NCBI GenBank assembly: GCA_028279515.1
Contig: JANQNQ010000009.1
Coordinates: 258,429 to 322,428 of the forward strand
Source: Flavobacteriaceae bacterium
GTDB lineage: Bacteria > Bacteroidota > Bacteroidia > Flavobacteriales > Flavobacteriaceae
Length of the DNA stretch: 64,000 nucleotides
Reading direction: 5' to 3'
A model generated the notes under the pieces. The model made no database searches, was not told the DNA's origin, and saw nothing but the letters and a program-made list of their open reading frames with translations. The translations under genes were made by a program, and so were the position numbers. Positions 36,397 to 44,560 of this stretch are shown piece by piece (the stretch's first letter is position 1; each line of letters opens with the position of its first letter).

Positions 36397-38135
36397 ATGG
36401 GTATATCAATTATTATGGATGATCCTTTTCCCGATATGCTGTCTACGGTAAAGGAACCGCCAAGGTGTTCAACTCTTTTTTCAATGCTGTGAAGTCCAAT
36501 CCCCTTCGTAGAAGAATCCATTTCTGAAAGTTTAAAACCAATTCCATTGTCTTCCACTAAAATATTTAGACTGTCATCATGTTGCGTAAATTGTATGCTT
36601 GCCTTACTGGCCCGAGCATGTTTCACAATGTTGGTGATTAATTCTTGGATAATTCTAAAAATGGTGAGCTCTAAAGAATTTTCCATACGGTCTTCTAGCC
36701 CATAATCCAGTACTTCAATTTTCAAGGTATTGGTCTCAGATATCTTTTTGGCCATATTTTGCACAGCAGGAAGTAGCCCTTTCTTGGAGATAACCCCAGC
36801 ATTTTTGGCATGTGAGATACCGCGAATTTTTTGATAGGCTTGGTCAAGCAAGGAATGGGTGTTCTTTAGGGCAGGATCTTCTTTGTCTGCCTTTATATTA
36901 CCAAAGTGTAGCTTTATGGTGGCCATAAGGCTTCCTAGGTCATCATGTAGTTCGTTGGCAACACGTTGTCGCTCTTTTTCTTGTCCGGCGATCATGGCAT
37001 CTATACTGGCCAACTCTTGCTCTTTTAAAAGCGTTTCGACCTTTTGCTTTTGAATTTGTTCTTGTTGCTCGGCAAGTTTTCGCTTTTTAGAAGTGTTCTT
37101 GTATAACAGCAATGCTGTGAAAGAAATAAACAGTAAGAATGCGATGCCCCCTATGAGTAAGTTTCGTTTTTCTTTCTGCAACTGTACGTTCTCTTGTTCT
37201 TTGATCTCTGTCTGATACTTTGAATTGATTTCGGCAATCGCTTTGTTTTGTTCAATGAGGTTGATGCTGTCTTTGATGTAATCGTACTCAAGGAGATAAT
37301 GGTCAGAGTTCTTATAATCTCCTAAAGATCTATAGGAGTCTTGAAGATGATAATAGAGAAGTCTCTTTTTATTCAGTACATATTTTTTGATGTCAAGAGA
37401 ATCAGCTTTTAAATAAGTGTCAATAGCCTTTGCGTAGTTCTTATCTTCTTTGAACGAATTACCCAGATTCAAATAGATGTTCCAGCGAGTATCAATGTCT
37501 GAGGTCCGGCCGTTCACTTCAAGTGCTTTTTTGAAGAAATGCCTAGCCGAATCACTATCTTGTTTTTTATTAAGATACAGCAACCCCAAATTCGAATAGG
37601 TCCCTGCGACTCGTCTTTGATTGGAATCATTTTCAAAATAATTCAGTGCGTCGAGAAAGTATTTTTTGGGAATCTCAGGGTCGTTGTTATTGAAATTTTT
37701 GATTGCGAGAATGTTCGCAATTTCGGCAAGCCATTTTGGGCTGGCACTCTCATTCGCATGATCTCTGACCTTTTCAAAGTAGATCTCTTTGTCAACCGAA
37801 ATGTTGTTTTGTCCGTCTAGAAGACTGTAAATATGAAAGTTTACTTCAGCTATCTTTTCTGAGTTGCCCTCAATTTGATTCAATTTTTCCAAGGCCTGTT
37901 CATAGATAATAAAGGCCGAATCTTCCTTGTTCAGTTTTTCGTAGGCATTACCAACTTCCATGAGAAGTAAAGGATCTTTCGAATCAGGTTGGTTCAATAA
38001 GTGCTGTTTCCAAAGACCTATTGAGCGTTCATAGTCTTCATTGCTATTATAATGTTGTATGCTGTCAAGCACATTACTTTGACCAAAGACAGAAACGCTC
38101 AATAGTAGAAATAGTATGTTTATTTTAGTTTCCAC
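36393..38135 (-). CDS. TPR sensor histidine kinase (HisKA_3 type)
   Basis: 580 residues from the GTG at 38135, which gives a compact signal sequence (METKINILFLLLSVSVFGQ). A GTG at 38147 would add four residues. Order: signal peptide, periplasmic TPR array (about 25-290), one membrane helix (about 325-345, LLIGGIAFLLFISFTALLLY), coiled coil, HisKA_3 dimerisation domain with phospho-His 397 (ERQRVANELHDDLGS), and HATPase_c with N and G boxes (VEDNGIGF, GIGLHSIEKRV). It senses an unknown envelope signal and phosphorylates the downstream LuxR-type regulator. It overlaps the preceding lipoprotein gene by 11 nt. Confidence 0.93.
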   Translation of the reverse strand: METKINILFLLLSVSVFGQSNVLDSIQHYNSNEDYERSIGLWKQHLLNQPDSKDPLLLMEVGNAYEKLNKEDSAFIIYEQALEKLNQIEGNSEKIAEVNFHIYSLLDGQNNISVDKEIYFEKVRDHANESASPKWLAEIANILAIKNFNNNDPEIPKKYFLDALNYFENDSNQRRVAGTYSNLGLLYLNKKQDSDSARHFFKKALEVNGRTSDIDTRWNIYLNLGNSFKEDKNYAKAIDTYLKADSLDIKKYVLNKKRLLYYHLQDSYRSLGDYKNSDHYLLEYDYIKDSINLIEQNKAIAEINSKYQTEIKEQENVQLQKEKRNLLIGGIAFLLFISFTALLLYKNTSKKRKLAEQQEQIQKQKVETLLKEQELASIDAMIAGQEKERQRVANELHDDLGSLMATIKLHFGNIKADKEDPALKNTHSLLDQAYQKIRGISHAKNAGVISKKGLLPAVQNMAKKISETNTLKIEVLDYGLEDRMENSLELTIFRIIQELITNIVKHARASKASIQFTQHDDSLNILVEDNGIGFKLSEMDSSTKGIGLHSIEKRVEHLGGSFTVDSISGKGSSIIIDIPI

Positions 38136-38838
38136 CCGATATAACACCTCCTCCGTTTTCTTTTGGTTTGATAAAATCGATGAAATCTAAGATTTTTTCA
38201 CCATCTGTAGGAAAGGGGCAATCTTCAGATGTATAAGTGTCCATATTTGCAATACAGGTGAATGATGAAACGATTTGACTTGGATGAAGAATGTCATTGT
38301 ACAAAATGACCACCTTCAGTTTACCGTCCTGAACCAGTCTTGAAGGTTTTAAGCCTCTTATTTTTGATATTTTGGCATTTATTTTTATAAGTTTCTTGAC
38401 AGGTTGATTGGGCGTGCTATTTGTATTCTTGGCCTTAAGGTAAACAAGAATCGCATTTTTATTACTACTCGAAATGTTCAAGATACTTTCCACCTCTATA
38501 GCGTCAATGGTAATTGGAATTTCAAAAGTAAGTATGTCATCACTAATGTCAAAGTAGTTTTTTGCTCTATCATTGGCGATTCGATAGCGTAGAAGAGAGG
38601 CCCTGTTTGCTGAACCGACATCAATTATTTCTTGATCAAAGGAAGGGGCGGCAAAGTCAATGCGCTCAAAATCTTGGTTTTGGTCTACATTTTTGTTGGT
38701 TTTCTTATCCTGTATTTCTTTTTTGAGCTCTTCGAGTTCCTCGCAACATGGATTAGATGTATTCGAATTTTCTTTACAGGATGAAAGAAAGAAGAATGCG
38801 ATTAGAAAAAGGCTAATGGTTAGTTTAGTGGTTTTCAT
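38125..38838 (-). CDS. Lipoprotein encoded ahead of the histidine kinase
   Basis: 237 residues; lipobox FLSSCKEN (Cys21), then a charged coiled coil (CCEELEELKKEIQDKKTNKN) and a beta-rich domain that I do not recognise. Its 3' end overlaps the kinase start, so all three genes form one operon. It could be an accessory sensor of the kinase TPR domain or simply an output; only context supports this. Confidence 0.75.
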   Translation of the reverse strand: MKTTKLTISLFLIAFFFLSSCKENSNTSNPCCEELEELKKEIQDKKTNKNVDQNQDFERIDFAAPSFDQEIIDVGSANRASLLRYRIANDRAKNYFDISDDILTFEIPITIDAIEVESILNISSSNKNAILVYLKAKNTNSTPNQPVKKLIKINAKISKIRGLKPSRLVQDGKLKVVILYNDILHPSQIVSSFTCIANMDTYTSEDCPFPTDGEKILDFIDFIKPKENGGGVISGGN

Positions 38839-38894
38839 AATAACGGTGCTTTAAGTTAGAGGGTGCAAGTTGGTAATTATAAAGGGCTCTTTCC

Positions 38895-38912
38895 ATCCCC
38901 ATTCCTAGGGAT
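38895..38912 (-). promoter_or_regulatory. ATCCC(T)-N6-GGGGAT dyad upstream of the kinase operon
   Basis: An 18-bp dyad, one base short of perfect, 57 nt before the lipoprotein start codon. It has the same length and nearly the same sequence and distance as the dyad at 35734-35751 (55 nt before the next operon). No T-run follows on the minus strand, so it is not a terminator for that direction. Confidence 0.4.
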
Positions 38913-39049
38913 TTTTCAAATGTGTGCGAAAAAGCGTCTTTAAGATACAGAAAAACCGCAAAAGTCAGAAGACTTTAAAGTTGAACTAAAAAAGGAAGAA
39001 AATAATTTATGGTAAAACCACAACTATAAGAAGGTTTACACTTAGTGAT

Positions 39050-39238
39050 TTAGTGCTTCATAATATATTTAAGCAACAACAGTATGCCCATAAAGGCGAT
39101 AAAGCCAATCAAAACCCAGATGCTTCCCTTGTAATAACGCTTATGCCATTTGAGGTCTTTTCGATAGGCAAAGATCATCACTGCTACAAAAGCAATGACA
39201 AAAATGATGGCAAAAATTAACTGTCCGTCGCTAAACAT
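39050..39238 (-). CDS. Small two-helix membrane protein
   Basis: 62 residues with two hydrophobic helices (about 7-24 and 40-59) joined by a basic loop (YRKDLKWHKRYYKGS). Well-formed small membrane proteins like this are common beside housekeeping genes in Flavobacteriia. Function is unknown. It is divergent from the SDR gene, with 34 bp between starts. Confidence 0.7.
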   Translation of the reverse strand: MFSDGQLIFAIIFVIAFVAVMIFAYRKDLKWHKRYYKGSIWVLIGFIAFMGILLLLKYIMKH

Positions 39239-39272
39239 AAGTTTCTTATTTTTATGCGAAATTACGAATTAA

Positions 39273-39995
39273 ATGAGCAAAGCAATAGTTTTTGGAGCAA
39301 GTTCTGGTATCGGAAAAGAGCTTGCTGCCTTATTGGTGAAAGACGGATATCAAGTAGCCATCACTGGGCGCCGTTTTGAGCTATTGCAAACCATTAAAGA
39401 AAGTGCTCCAGAGCAATACCATATCTTTCAACACGACGTTCAGCAATTAGACCAGACCGAAAAAGTATTCCAAAAGATCATGTACGTCTTTGGAACCGTA
39501 GACCTTGTGGTCTTGAGTTCTGGAATAGGAGATGTCAATCGAAAGTTGTTGTGGGAAACCGAAATGAACACCTTTCAGACCAACATCATCGGAGCGGCGA
39601 AAGTATACAATTTGGCCTTCAATCAATTCGTAAAACAAGGTTTTGGGCATCTGGTCGGAATCACTTCAATCGCTTCATTACGCGGCAACCGTTTTGCTCC
39701 GGCCTATTTTTCATCCAAGGCATTTCAAGCCAACTATCTCGAGTCATTGTATTTGAAGAGCAAAGAGGTCAAGAGCGGTAAGGTGTATGTTACCGATATT
39801 AGACCCGGTTATGTCGATACGCGAATGGCGTTGGGTGACGAGATCTTTTGGATGGTTCCGCTGGATAAGGCAACTCGGCAAATTTATGGCGCTGTAAAAA
39901 GAAAGAAACGTAAAGTATATATATCAAAACGATGGAACCTCATTGCGTGGGTTTTGCGTGTTGTGCCATCATGGTTAATCAAAAAATTCATGTAA
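39273..39995 (+). CDS. Short-chain dehydrogenase/reductase
   Basis: 240 residues. Classical SDR: N-terminal nucleotide-binding GASSGIGKELAA (8-19), catalytic Ser in GITSIAS, YFSSK as the YxxxK pair, and RPGYVDT after it. An Arg pair after strand 2 (TGRRFE) suggests NADP(H). A C-terminal basic and hydrophobic tail (KRKKRKVYISKRWNLIAWVL) may touch the membrane, as in short-chain reductases acting on lipids. Substrate is unknown. Followed after 3 nt by the MazG-like gene. Confidence 0.9.
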   Translation: MSKAIVFGASSGIGKELAALLVKDGYQVAITGRRFELLQTIKESAPEQYHIFQHDVQQLDQTEKVFQKIMYVFGTVDLVVLSSGIGDVNRKLLWETEMNTFQTNIIGAAKVYNLAFNQFVKQGFGHLVGITSIASLRGNRFAPAYFSSKAFQANYLESLYLKSKEVKSGKVYVTDIRPGYVDTRMALGDEIFWMVPLDKATRQIYGAVKRKKRKVYISKRWNLIAWVLRVVPSWLIKKFM

Positions 39996-39998
39996 TCA

Positions 39999-40385
39999 AT
40001 GAAAAGAAAAATCGAAGCAGTAAAAGCATTCCACAATGCATTTGGACTAGGGGTTAGAGAAACACCTAAAGCAAACCTAGGAAAGGAAAAACTAAAACTC
40101 AGGTTTAATTTAATGGCCGAAGAGAATGAAGAATATCTCGAAGCAGCAGAAGATGATGACCTCGTGGAAGTGGCAGATGCTTTGGGCGATATGCTCTATA
40201 TTTTATGCGGCACAATTCTAGAACATGGGATGCAATACAAGATCGAAGAAGTCTTCGAAGAAATCCAACGCAGTAACATGAGTAAACTAGGTGCCGACGG
40301 AAAACCGATATATCGCGAAGATGGGAAAGTACTGAAAGGGCCCAATTACTTTAAGCCAGATATCAAAGCAATACTAGACAAATAA
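39999..40385 (+). CDS. MazG-like nucleotide pyrophosphohydrolase
   Basis: 128 residues. All-alpha NTP-PPase signature: EENEEYLEAAEDDD (about 40-53) and EVADALGDMLYILCGT (about 57-72), the ExxE and ExxD metal-binding motifs. The C-terminal stretch (SNMSKLGADGKPIYREDGKV) matches the HAM1-independent, phosphoribosyl-ATP-pyrophosphohydrolase-like clade of house-cleaning enzymes. It probably hydrolyses a nucleoside triphosphate. Operon with the SDR gene. Confidence 0.88.
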   Translation: MKRKIEAVKAFHNAFGLGVRETPKANLGKEKLKLRFNLMAEENEEYLEAAEDDDLVEVADALGDMLYILCGTILEHGMQYKIEEVFEEIQRSNMSKLGADGKPIYREDGKVLKGPNYFKPDIKAILDK

Positions 40386-40409
40386 AAAAAGCGGCAACTG
40401 CCGCTTTTT
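40386..40409. terminator. Bidirectional terminator
   Basis: AAAAAGCGGC / GCCGCTTTTT with an AACT loop, between the convergent MazG-like and ilvE genes. Confidence 0.88.
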
Positions 40410-40413
40410 CTTT

Positions 40414-41481
40414 TTATACTTTATATCGCCAACCGTGTGGGTCGTCTGCTTTGTTATATTGAATTGCAGTTAACTGCTCTTTAAATCGAGTGGCGTATGA
40501 ATCCTCCATCCTAGGAAGTTCAAACTTTTCGTCCTTGTAACCAAAACCTACAATCGGGTTGATAACCGCTGCAGTACCCGATCCAAAGATCTCTTTCAGA
40601 GTCCCAGCCTTGGCAGCTTCAACGATCTCATCAACACGCACTCTGCGTACCTCGACATCGATTTCTTGGTCTTGTGCCAATGCAATAACACTCTTACGCG
40701 TTACACCATCTAAGATCTTATCGTCGTTAGGCGCGGTAAGCAGTTTGTCACCAATTCTGAAGAAAACATTCATTGTTCCTGCCTCTTCAAGATATTCATG
40801 TGTATCAGCATCAGTCCAAATGACCTGCTGGTAGCCTTCCTCTTTCGCTAGGTTTGTTGGGTAGAACTGTGATGCATAGTTACCTGCTGCTTTTGCAGCG
40901 CCAACACCACCACTAGCCGCACGACTATAATGTTGTGCGATCTTTACACGCACTTCACCTCCATAATAAGCTTGTGCTGGCGAACAAATGATCATAAACA
41001 AATACTCATCAGCAGGAGAGGCCATAACGCTAGGCTCAGTTGCAATCGCAAATGGACGCAGATACAATGAACTGCCAACACCTTTTGGGATCCAGTCCTT
41101 TTCAAGATGCAATAGCGTCTTTAGTCCTTCAAAGAAGTAATCTTCAGGAAACTCAGGAATTGCCAAACGCTTTGATGATTTATTGATACGTTCAAAGTTC
41201 TCATCAGGTCTAAACAACCAGATCTGATCGTTATCATCCTTATAAGCTTTCATTCCTTCAAAAACCGCCTGTCCGTAATGAAATACACGGGCAGAAGGAT
41301 CCAATGTCAACGGTTGATAAGGAACAATCTTAGGAGTTTGCCATGCACCATCTTTATAGGCGCAGATAAACATATGGTCGGTAAAAGTCTTCCCGAAGGT
41401 CAGCTGCTCAAAGTCAACTTCGTTGATTTTAGAGTGAGTGGCTTTTTCAATGGTCATTGATTGTAAAACTTCATTTTTCAT
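40414..41481 (-). CDS. ilvE: Branched-chain amino acid aminotransferase
   Basis: 355 residues, PLP-dependent class IV aminotransferase of the type II BCAT group. Catalytic lysine K197 (GGVGAAKAAGNYA), the FHYGQAVFEGMKAY strand, and the cofactor phosphate loop GSGTAAVINP near the C-terminus. It interconverts Leu, Ile and Val with their 2-oxo acids. Met1 or Met9 could be the start. A 7-bp dyad lies 40-62 nt upstream. Confidence 0.95.
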   Translation of the reverse strand: MKNEVLQSMTIEKATHSKINEVDFEQLTFGKTFTDHMFICAYKDGAWQTPKIVPYQPLTLDPSARVFHYGQAVFEGMKAYKDDNDQIWLFRPDENFERINKSSKRLAIPEFPEDYFFEGLKTLLHLEKDWIPKGVGSSLYLRPFAIATEPSVMASPADEYLFMIICSPAQAYYGGEVRVKIAQHYSRAASGGVGAAKAAGNYASQFYPTNLAKEEGYQQVIWTDADTHEYLEEAGTMNVFFRIGDKLLTAPNDDKILDGVTRKSVIALAQDQEIDVEVRRVRVDEIVEAAKAGTLKEIFGSGTAAVINPIVGFGYKDEKFELPRMEDSYATRFKEQLTAIQYNKADDPHGWRYKV

Positions 41482-41520
41482 GAACCCAAAATATTATTTT
41501 GCGAAGTTAACCAATAAAAC

Positions 41521-41543
41521 CCTATTTAACGTTTTAAAATAGG
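41521..41543. promoter_or_regulatory. Dyad in the ilvE/DUF4920 divergent region
   Basis: CCTATTT-N9-AAATAGG, perfect 7-bp arms, between the divergent ilvE and DUF4920 genes. Possibly an operator; there is no functional evidence. Confidence 0.3.
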
Positions 41544-41606
41544 CTAAAAATCGTTTATTTTGTGCTTTTATGAGAGAATGTTAGATCAACAACAAAATTT
41601 ATAGAA

Positions 41607-42125
41607 ATGAGACAAATTATCACCGTTTTTTTTGTCGCAATCACAATGATCGCGTGCAAACAAGAGAAGAAAGAAAATGACACGCAAACCACTGAGCCTG
41701 CACAAGTTGAAAAAGAAGTAGCGGCGTATGAGTCTTTCGGCGCAAAGATCGATGACAAGTCGTCTATGACCATGACGGCCATGGCTGCAAAATTTGATGA
41801 GATGAAACCAGGCGATACCATCGATGTGAAATTCACCTCGACCATCAATAGCGTTTGCAAGAAGAAGGGCTGTTGGATGCGTTTGGACCTTGGAGATGAT
41901 AAAGAGACCATGGTACGCTTTAAAGATTATGGCTTCTTTGTACCACTAGATTCAGATGGAGCAGAAGTAATCGTTAACGGAAAAGCATTTGTAGCAGAAA
42001 CCTCTGTAGAAGACTTGAAGCACTACGCAAAAGATGCTGGCAAGTCTGAAGAAGAGATTGCAGCCATCACAGAACCTTCAGTTACCTATTCGTTTTTGGC
42101 CGATGGGGTGCTGATGAAGCAATAA
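41607..42125 (+). CDS. DUF4920 lipoprotein
   Basis: 172 residues; lipobox TMIACKQE (Cys17), an acidic/Lys-rich linker, then the DUF4920 domain (about 42-150) with SVCKKKGCWMRL, FKDYGFFVPLDSDG and KAFVAETSVEDLKHYAKDAG. The CxxxGCWM pattern suggests a metal- or redox-related fold. Function is not established. It lies 1 nt upstream of mnmD. Confidence 0.88.
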   Translation: MRQIITVFFVAITMIACKQEKKENDTQTTEPAQVEKEVAAYESFGAKIDDKSSMTMTAMAAKFDEMKPGDTIDVKFTSTINSVCKKKGCWMRLDLGDDKETMVRFKDYGFFVPLDSDGAEVIVNGKAFVAETSVEDLKHYAKDAGKSEEEIAAITEPSVTYSFLADGVLMKQ

Positions 42126-42126
42126 A

Positions 42127-42807
42127 ATGAAGCGAAAGATAATCAAGACTGGGGATGGGTCTACAACGATCCATCTCGAGGATTGGAACGAACAATACCA
42201 CTCCAAACATGGCGCTATCAATGAAGCATATCACGTGTTCATTAAAAGTGGACTTGATCATGTGATAGCGCAAAAGGACGCGTCAAATACTGTTTCTATA
42301 TTAGAAATAGGTTTTGGTACGGGACTCAATGCTTTCATCACTTTTTTAGAGGCGGAAAGAAAGTCGTTTTCTGTTGTTTATCATGGGGTAGAAGCATATC
42401 CCGTTAGCCCAGACGAGATTGCCCAGCTCAATTATATCGATACACTTTCAGCCGAAGCACACCAAAAAACGTTCGAAAAGATACATTCGGTCGCTTGGGA
42501 AGAACTTCAAGAGATCAGCAATTCCTTCCACTTAAAAAAAAGAAAACAACTCTTTGCCGACATCGATGATAAAGAGCAATATGATCTTGTCTATTTCGAT
42601 GCTTTCGGCGCACGAGTGCAACCCGAACTTTGGACCGAATCCATCTTTTCAAAGATGTTTGAAGCCCTCAAGAAAGATGGCATTTTAGTTACCTACGCAG
42701 CCAAAGGAAGTGTGCGAAGAGCCATGCAAGCGGTTGGATTTACTGTAGAGCGACTTCCGGGCCCTCCTGGAAAGCGAGAGATGCTCAGGGCATCTAAGAA
42801 AATTTGA
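42127..42807 (+). CDS. mnmD: tRNA mnm5s2U methyltransferase
   Basis: 226 residues. SAM-binding motif ILEIGFGTGLNAFIT, the conserved DLVYFDAFGARVQPELW, and the C-terminal YAAKGSVRRAM with LPGPPGKREMLRA, diagnostic for MnmD (the methyltransferase half of MnmC). It completes the mnm5s2U34 wobble modification in tRNA. The FAD oxidoreductase half (MnmC2) is absent, as usual for stand-alone MnmD. Confidence 0.92.
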   Translation: MKRKIIKTGDGSTTIHLEDWNEQYHSKHGAINEAYHVFIKSGLDHVIAQKDASNTVSILEIGFGTGLNAFITFLEAERKSFSVVYHGVEAYPVSPDEIAQLNYIDTLSAEAHQKTFEKIHSVAWEELQEISNSFHLKKRKQLFADIDDKEQYDLVYFDAFGARVQPELWTESIFSKMFEALKKDGILVTYAAKGSVRRAMQAVGFTVERLPGPPGKREMLRASKKI

Positions 42808-42895
42808 TCGAGGTTGCGTTTGATTTTGTTAAACCTACATTAAAAATTACTTCAACACTTTGTAAAGCCGTAACTTTATATAAAAAGAAAGGCTT

Positions 42896-43840
42896 ATGCG
42901 AATATTGATAACAGGGGCAACCGGTTTGATTGGCGACGAGATCGTTAGATTATGTCACAAACAGAGTATTGCCGTAAGTTATCTAACCACCCGAAAAAGT
43001 AAGATTCAGTCCGAGGACAAGTATCGCGGCTATTATTGGAACCCTAAAAAAGGAGAGATCGACCGTAATTGTTTCGATCAGGTAGATGCGATCATCAACC
43101 TGGCTGGAGCTTCAATAGCCAAAAGATGGACACCAGACTATAAAAAGGAGGTGCTCGAAAGCCGTATTCAATCTGCAGAGGTCTTGTATAATGCCTTGAA
43201 GAGCGAACCACACCATCAAGTAAGGAGCTTGGTATCTGCTTCGGCTGTTGGAATCTACCCGCATTCCTACACAAATTACTATGAAGAAAGTGAAACAGAT
43301 GTTGATGATTCTTTCTTAGGAAGTGTTACTAAAAAATGGGAAACTACTATCGATAAATTCAAGATGCTCAATCTTCTTGTCGCCAAAGTACGGGTAGGCA
43401 TTGTGCTCTCAAACAAGGGTGGTGCGTTGGCAGAAATGATTCGCCCTATAAAACTCTTCGTTGGGGCTCCGTTAGGGTCCGGAGAGCAATGGCAGTCTTG
43501 GATTCACGTTACTGACGTGGCCGAGATTTTCCTTCACATTGTAAAGAACAAGATGTCTGGGACCTACAATGGAGTAGCACCAAACCCAGTGACCAATCAC
43601 AAACTTACCAAAGAATTGGCCGCGGTTCTAAAACGTCCGCTTTTTATGCCTAAGGTTCCAGCGTTTGTACTAAAACTGATCATGGGCGAAATGTCGTATT
43701 TGGTTTTATCAAGTCAACGTGTAAGTAGTAAAAAGATTCAAGTCAAGGGATTCCACTTTTCACATCCAAATATTAAAGGGGCCATCGAAGACCTTTTGTT
43801 AGAAAAAGATGCACTTCAAGAAGAACTGATCTCCTTTTAA
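42896..43840 (+). CDS. TIGR01777-family NAD-dependent epimerase
   Basis: 314 residues. Extended SDR fold with GATGLIGDEI at 7-16, NLAGASIAKRWTPDYKKEV, SASAVGIYP and a C-terminal DUF1731-like segment (PAFVLKLIMGEMSYLVLSSQ, then RVSSKKI). The family (YfcH-like, TIGR01777) is a conserved oxidoreductase without a firmly known substrate. It is followed by the grpE promoter region. Confidence 0.9.
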   Translation: MRILITGATGLIGDEIVRLCHKQSIAVSYLTTRKSKIQSEDKYRGYYWNPKKGEIDRNCFDQVDAIINLAGASIAKRWTPDYKKEVLESRIQSAEVLYNALKSEPHHQVRSLVSASAVGIYPHSYTNYYEESETDVDDSFLGSVTKKWETTIDKFKMLNLLVAKVRVGIVLSNKGGALAEMIRPIKLFVGAPLGSGEQWQSWIHVTDVAEIFLHIVKNKMSGTYNGVAPNPVTNHKLTKELAAVLKRPLFMPKVPAFVLKLIMGEMSYLVLSSQRVSSKKIQVKGFHFSHPNIKGAIEDLLLEKDALQEELISF

Positions 43841-43915
43841 CCCAACCCGTTTGTACCTTAATACATAAGAAAAGATTCCTTTTCAGTACAATCCTTTTAA
43901 AAAAGTGTGTGACAT

Positions 43916-43950
43916 TTTGACATTTTTCGTGAAATGGCAGTACTTTTGCA
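43916..43950 (+). promoter_or_regulatory. grpE-dnaJ promoter: sigma-54-like -24/-12 overlapping a TAnnTTTG element
   Basis: TGGCAG at 43935-43940 and TTGCA at 43946-43950 are separated by 5 nt, fitting the sigma-54 consensus TGGCAC-N5-TTGCW with one mismatch. The same stretch contains TACTTTTG (43941-43948), with TTTG (43916-43919) 21 nt upstream, the housekeeping -33/-7 pattern. Direct TGACA repeats (43911 region) precede it. Confidence 0.6.
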
Positions 43951-43992
43951 GCCACTTTGTAGAATCATTTTAGCGACAAATTGAAGATTAAA

Positions 43993-44550
43993 ATGGCAAA
44001 AAAGAAAAAAGCACAAAAAGAAAATAACGATAATACCGTGAGTAAGGACCAAGTGGAAGAAACCATCAATGATACAGCGACAGCTGACGTAGAACAGTCA
44101 ACTGCTGAAGCGCAATTGCAAGGGGAATTAGCAAAAGAGAAAGACAAGTTTTTACGCCTTTTTGCAGAATTCGAAAACTACAAGAAGCGAACATCTAAAG
44201 AGCGTGTGGAGCTTTTTAAAACAGCAGGTCAAGATATCATGGTTTCATTGTTGCCAGTTCTTGACGATTTTGACCGTGCTATGGGCGAGATTGCAAAATC
44301 AGAAGACAAAGAGATGTTGAAAGGGGTTGAGCTGATCAGCAATAAACTGAGAGAAACCTTGAAAGGAAAAGGACTGAAGCAAGTTGAGGCAGGACAAGGT
44401 GACGCCTTTGATGCCGAGCAGCACGAAGCCATTACGCAAATTCCGGCCCCATCTGATGATCTCAAAGGAAAGATCGTTGATGTGGTTGAAAAAGGATATC
44501 AACTTGGCGACAAGATAATTAGATACCCAAAGGTGGTGGTAGGCCAATAA
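43993..44550 (+). CDS. grpE: Nucleotide exchange factor GrpE
   Basis: 185 residues from the ATG at 43993; a TTG at 43981 is in frame but would add only MKIK and is less likely. Lys-rich N-terminus, long coiled-coil (about 20-75) containing FAEFENYKKRTSKERVELFK, then the beta-domain with VEAGQGDAFDAEQHEAITQI and VVEKGYQLGDKIIRYPKVVV. It drives ADP release from DnaK. Operon with dnaJ (10-nt gap). Confidence 0.97.
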   Translation: MAKKKKAQKENNDNTVSKDQVEETINDTATADVEQSTAEAQLQGELAKEKDKFLRLFAEFENYKKRTSKERVELFKTAGQDIMVSLLPVLDDFDRAMGEIAKSEDKEMLKGVELISNKLRETLKGKGLKQVEAGQGDAFDAEQHEAITQIPAPSDDLKGKIVDVVEKGYQLGDKIIRYPKVVVGQ

Positions 44551-44560
44551 ATTAAATGAT

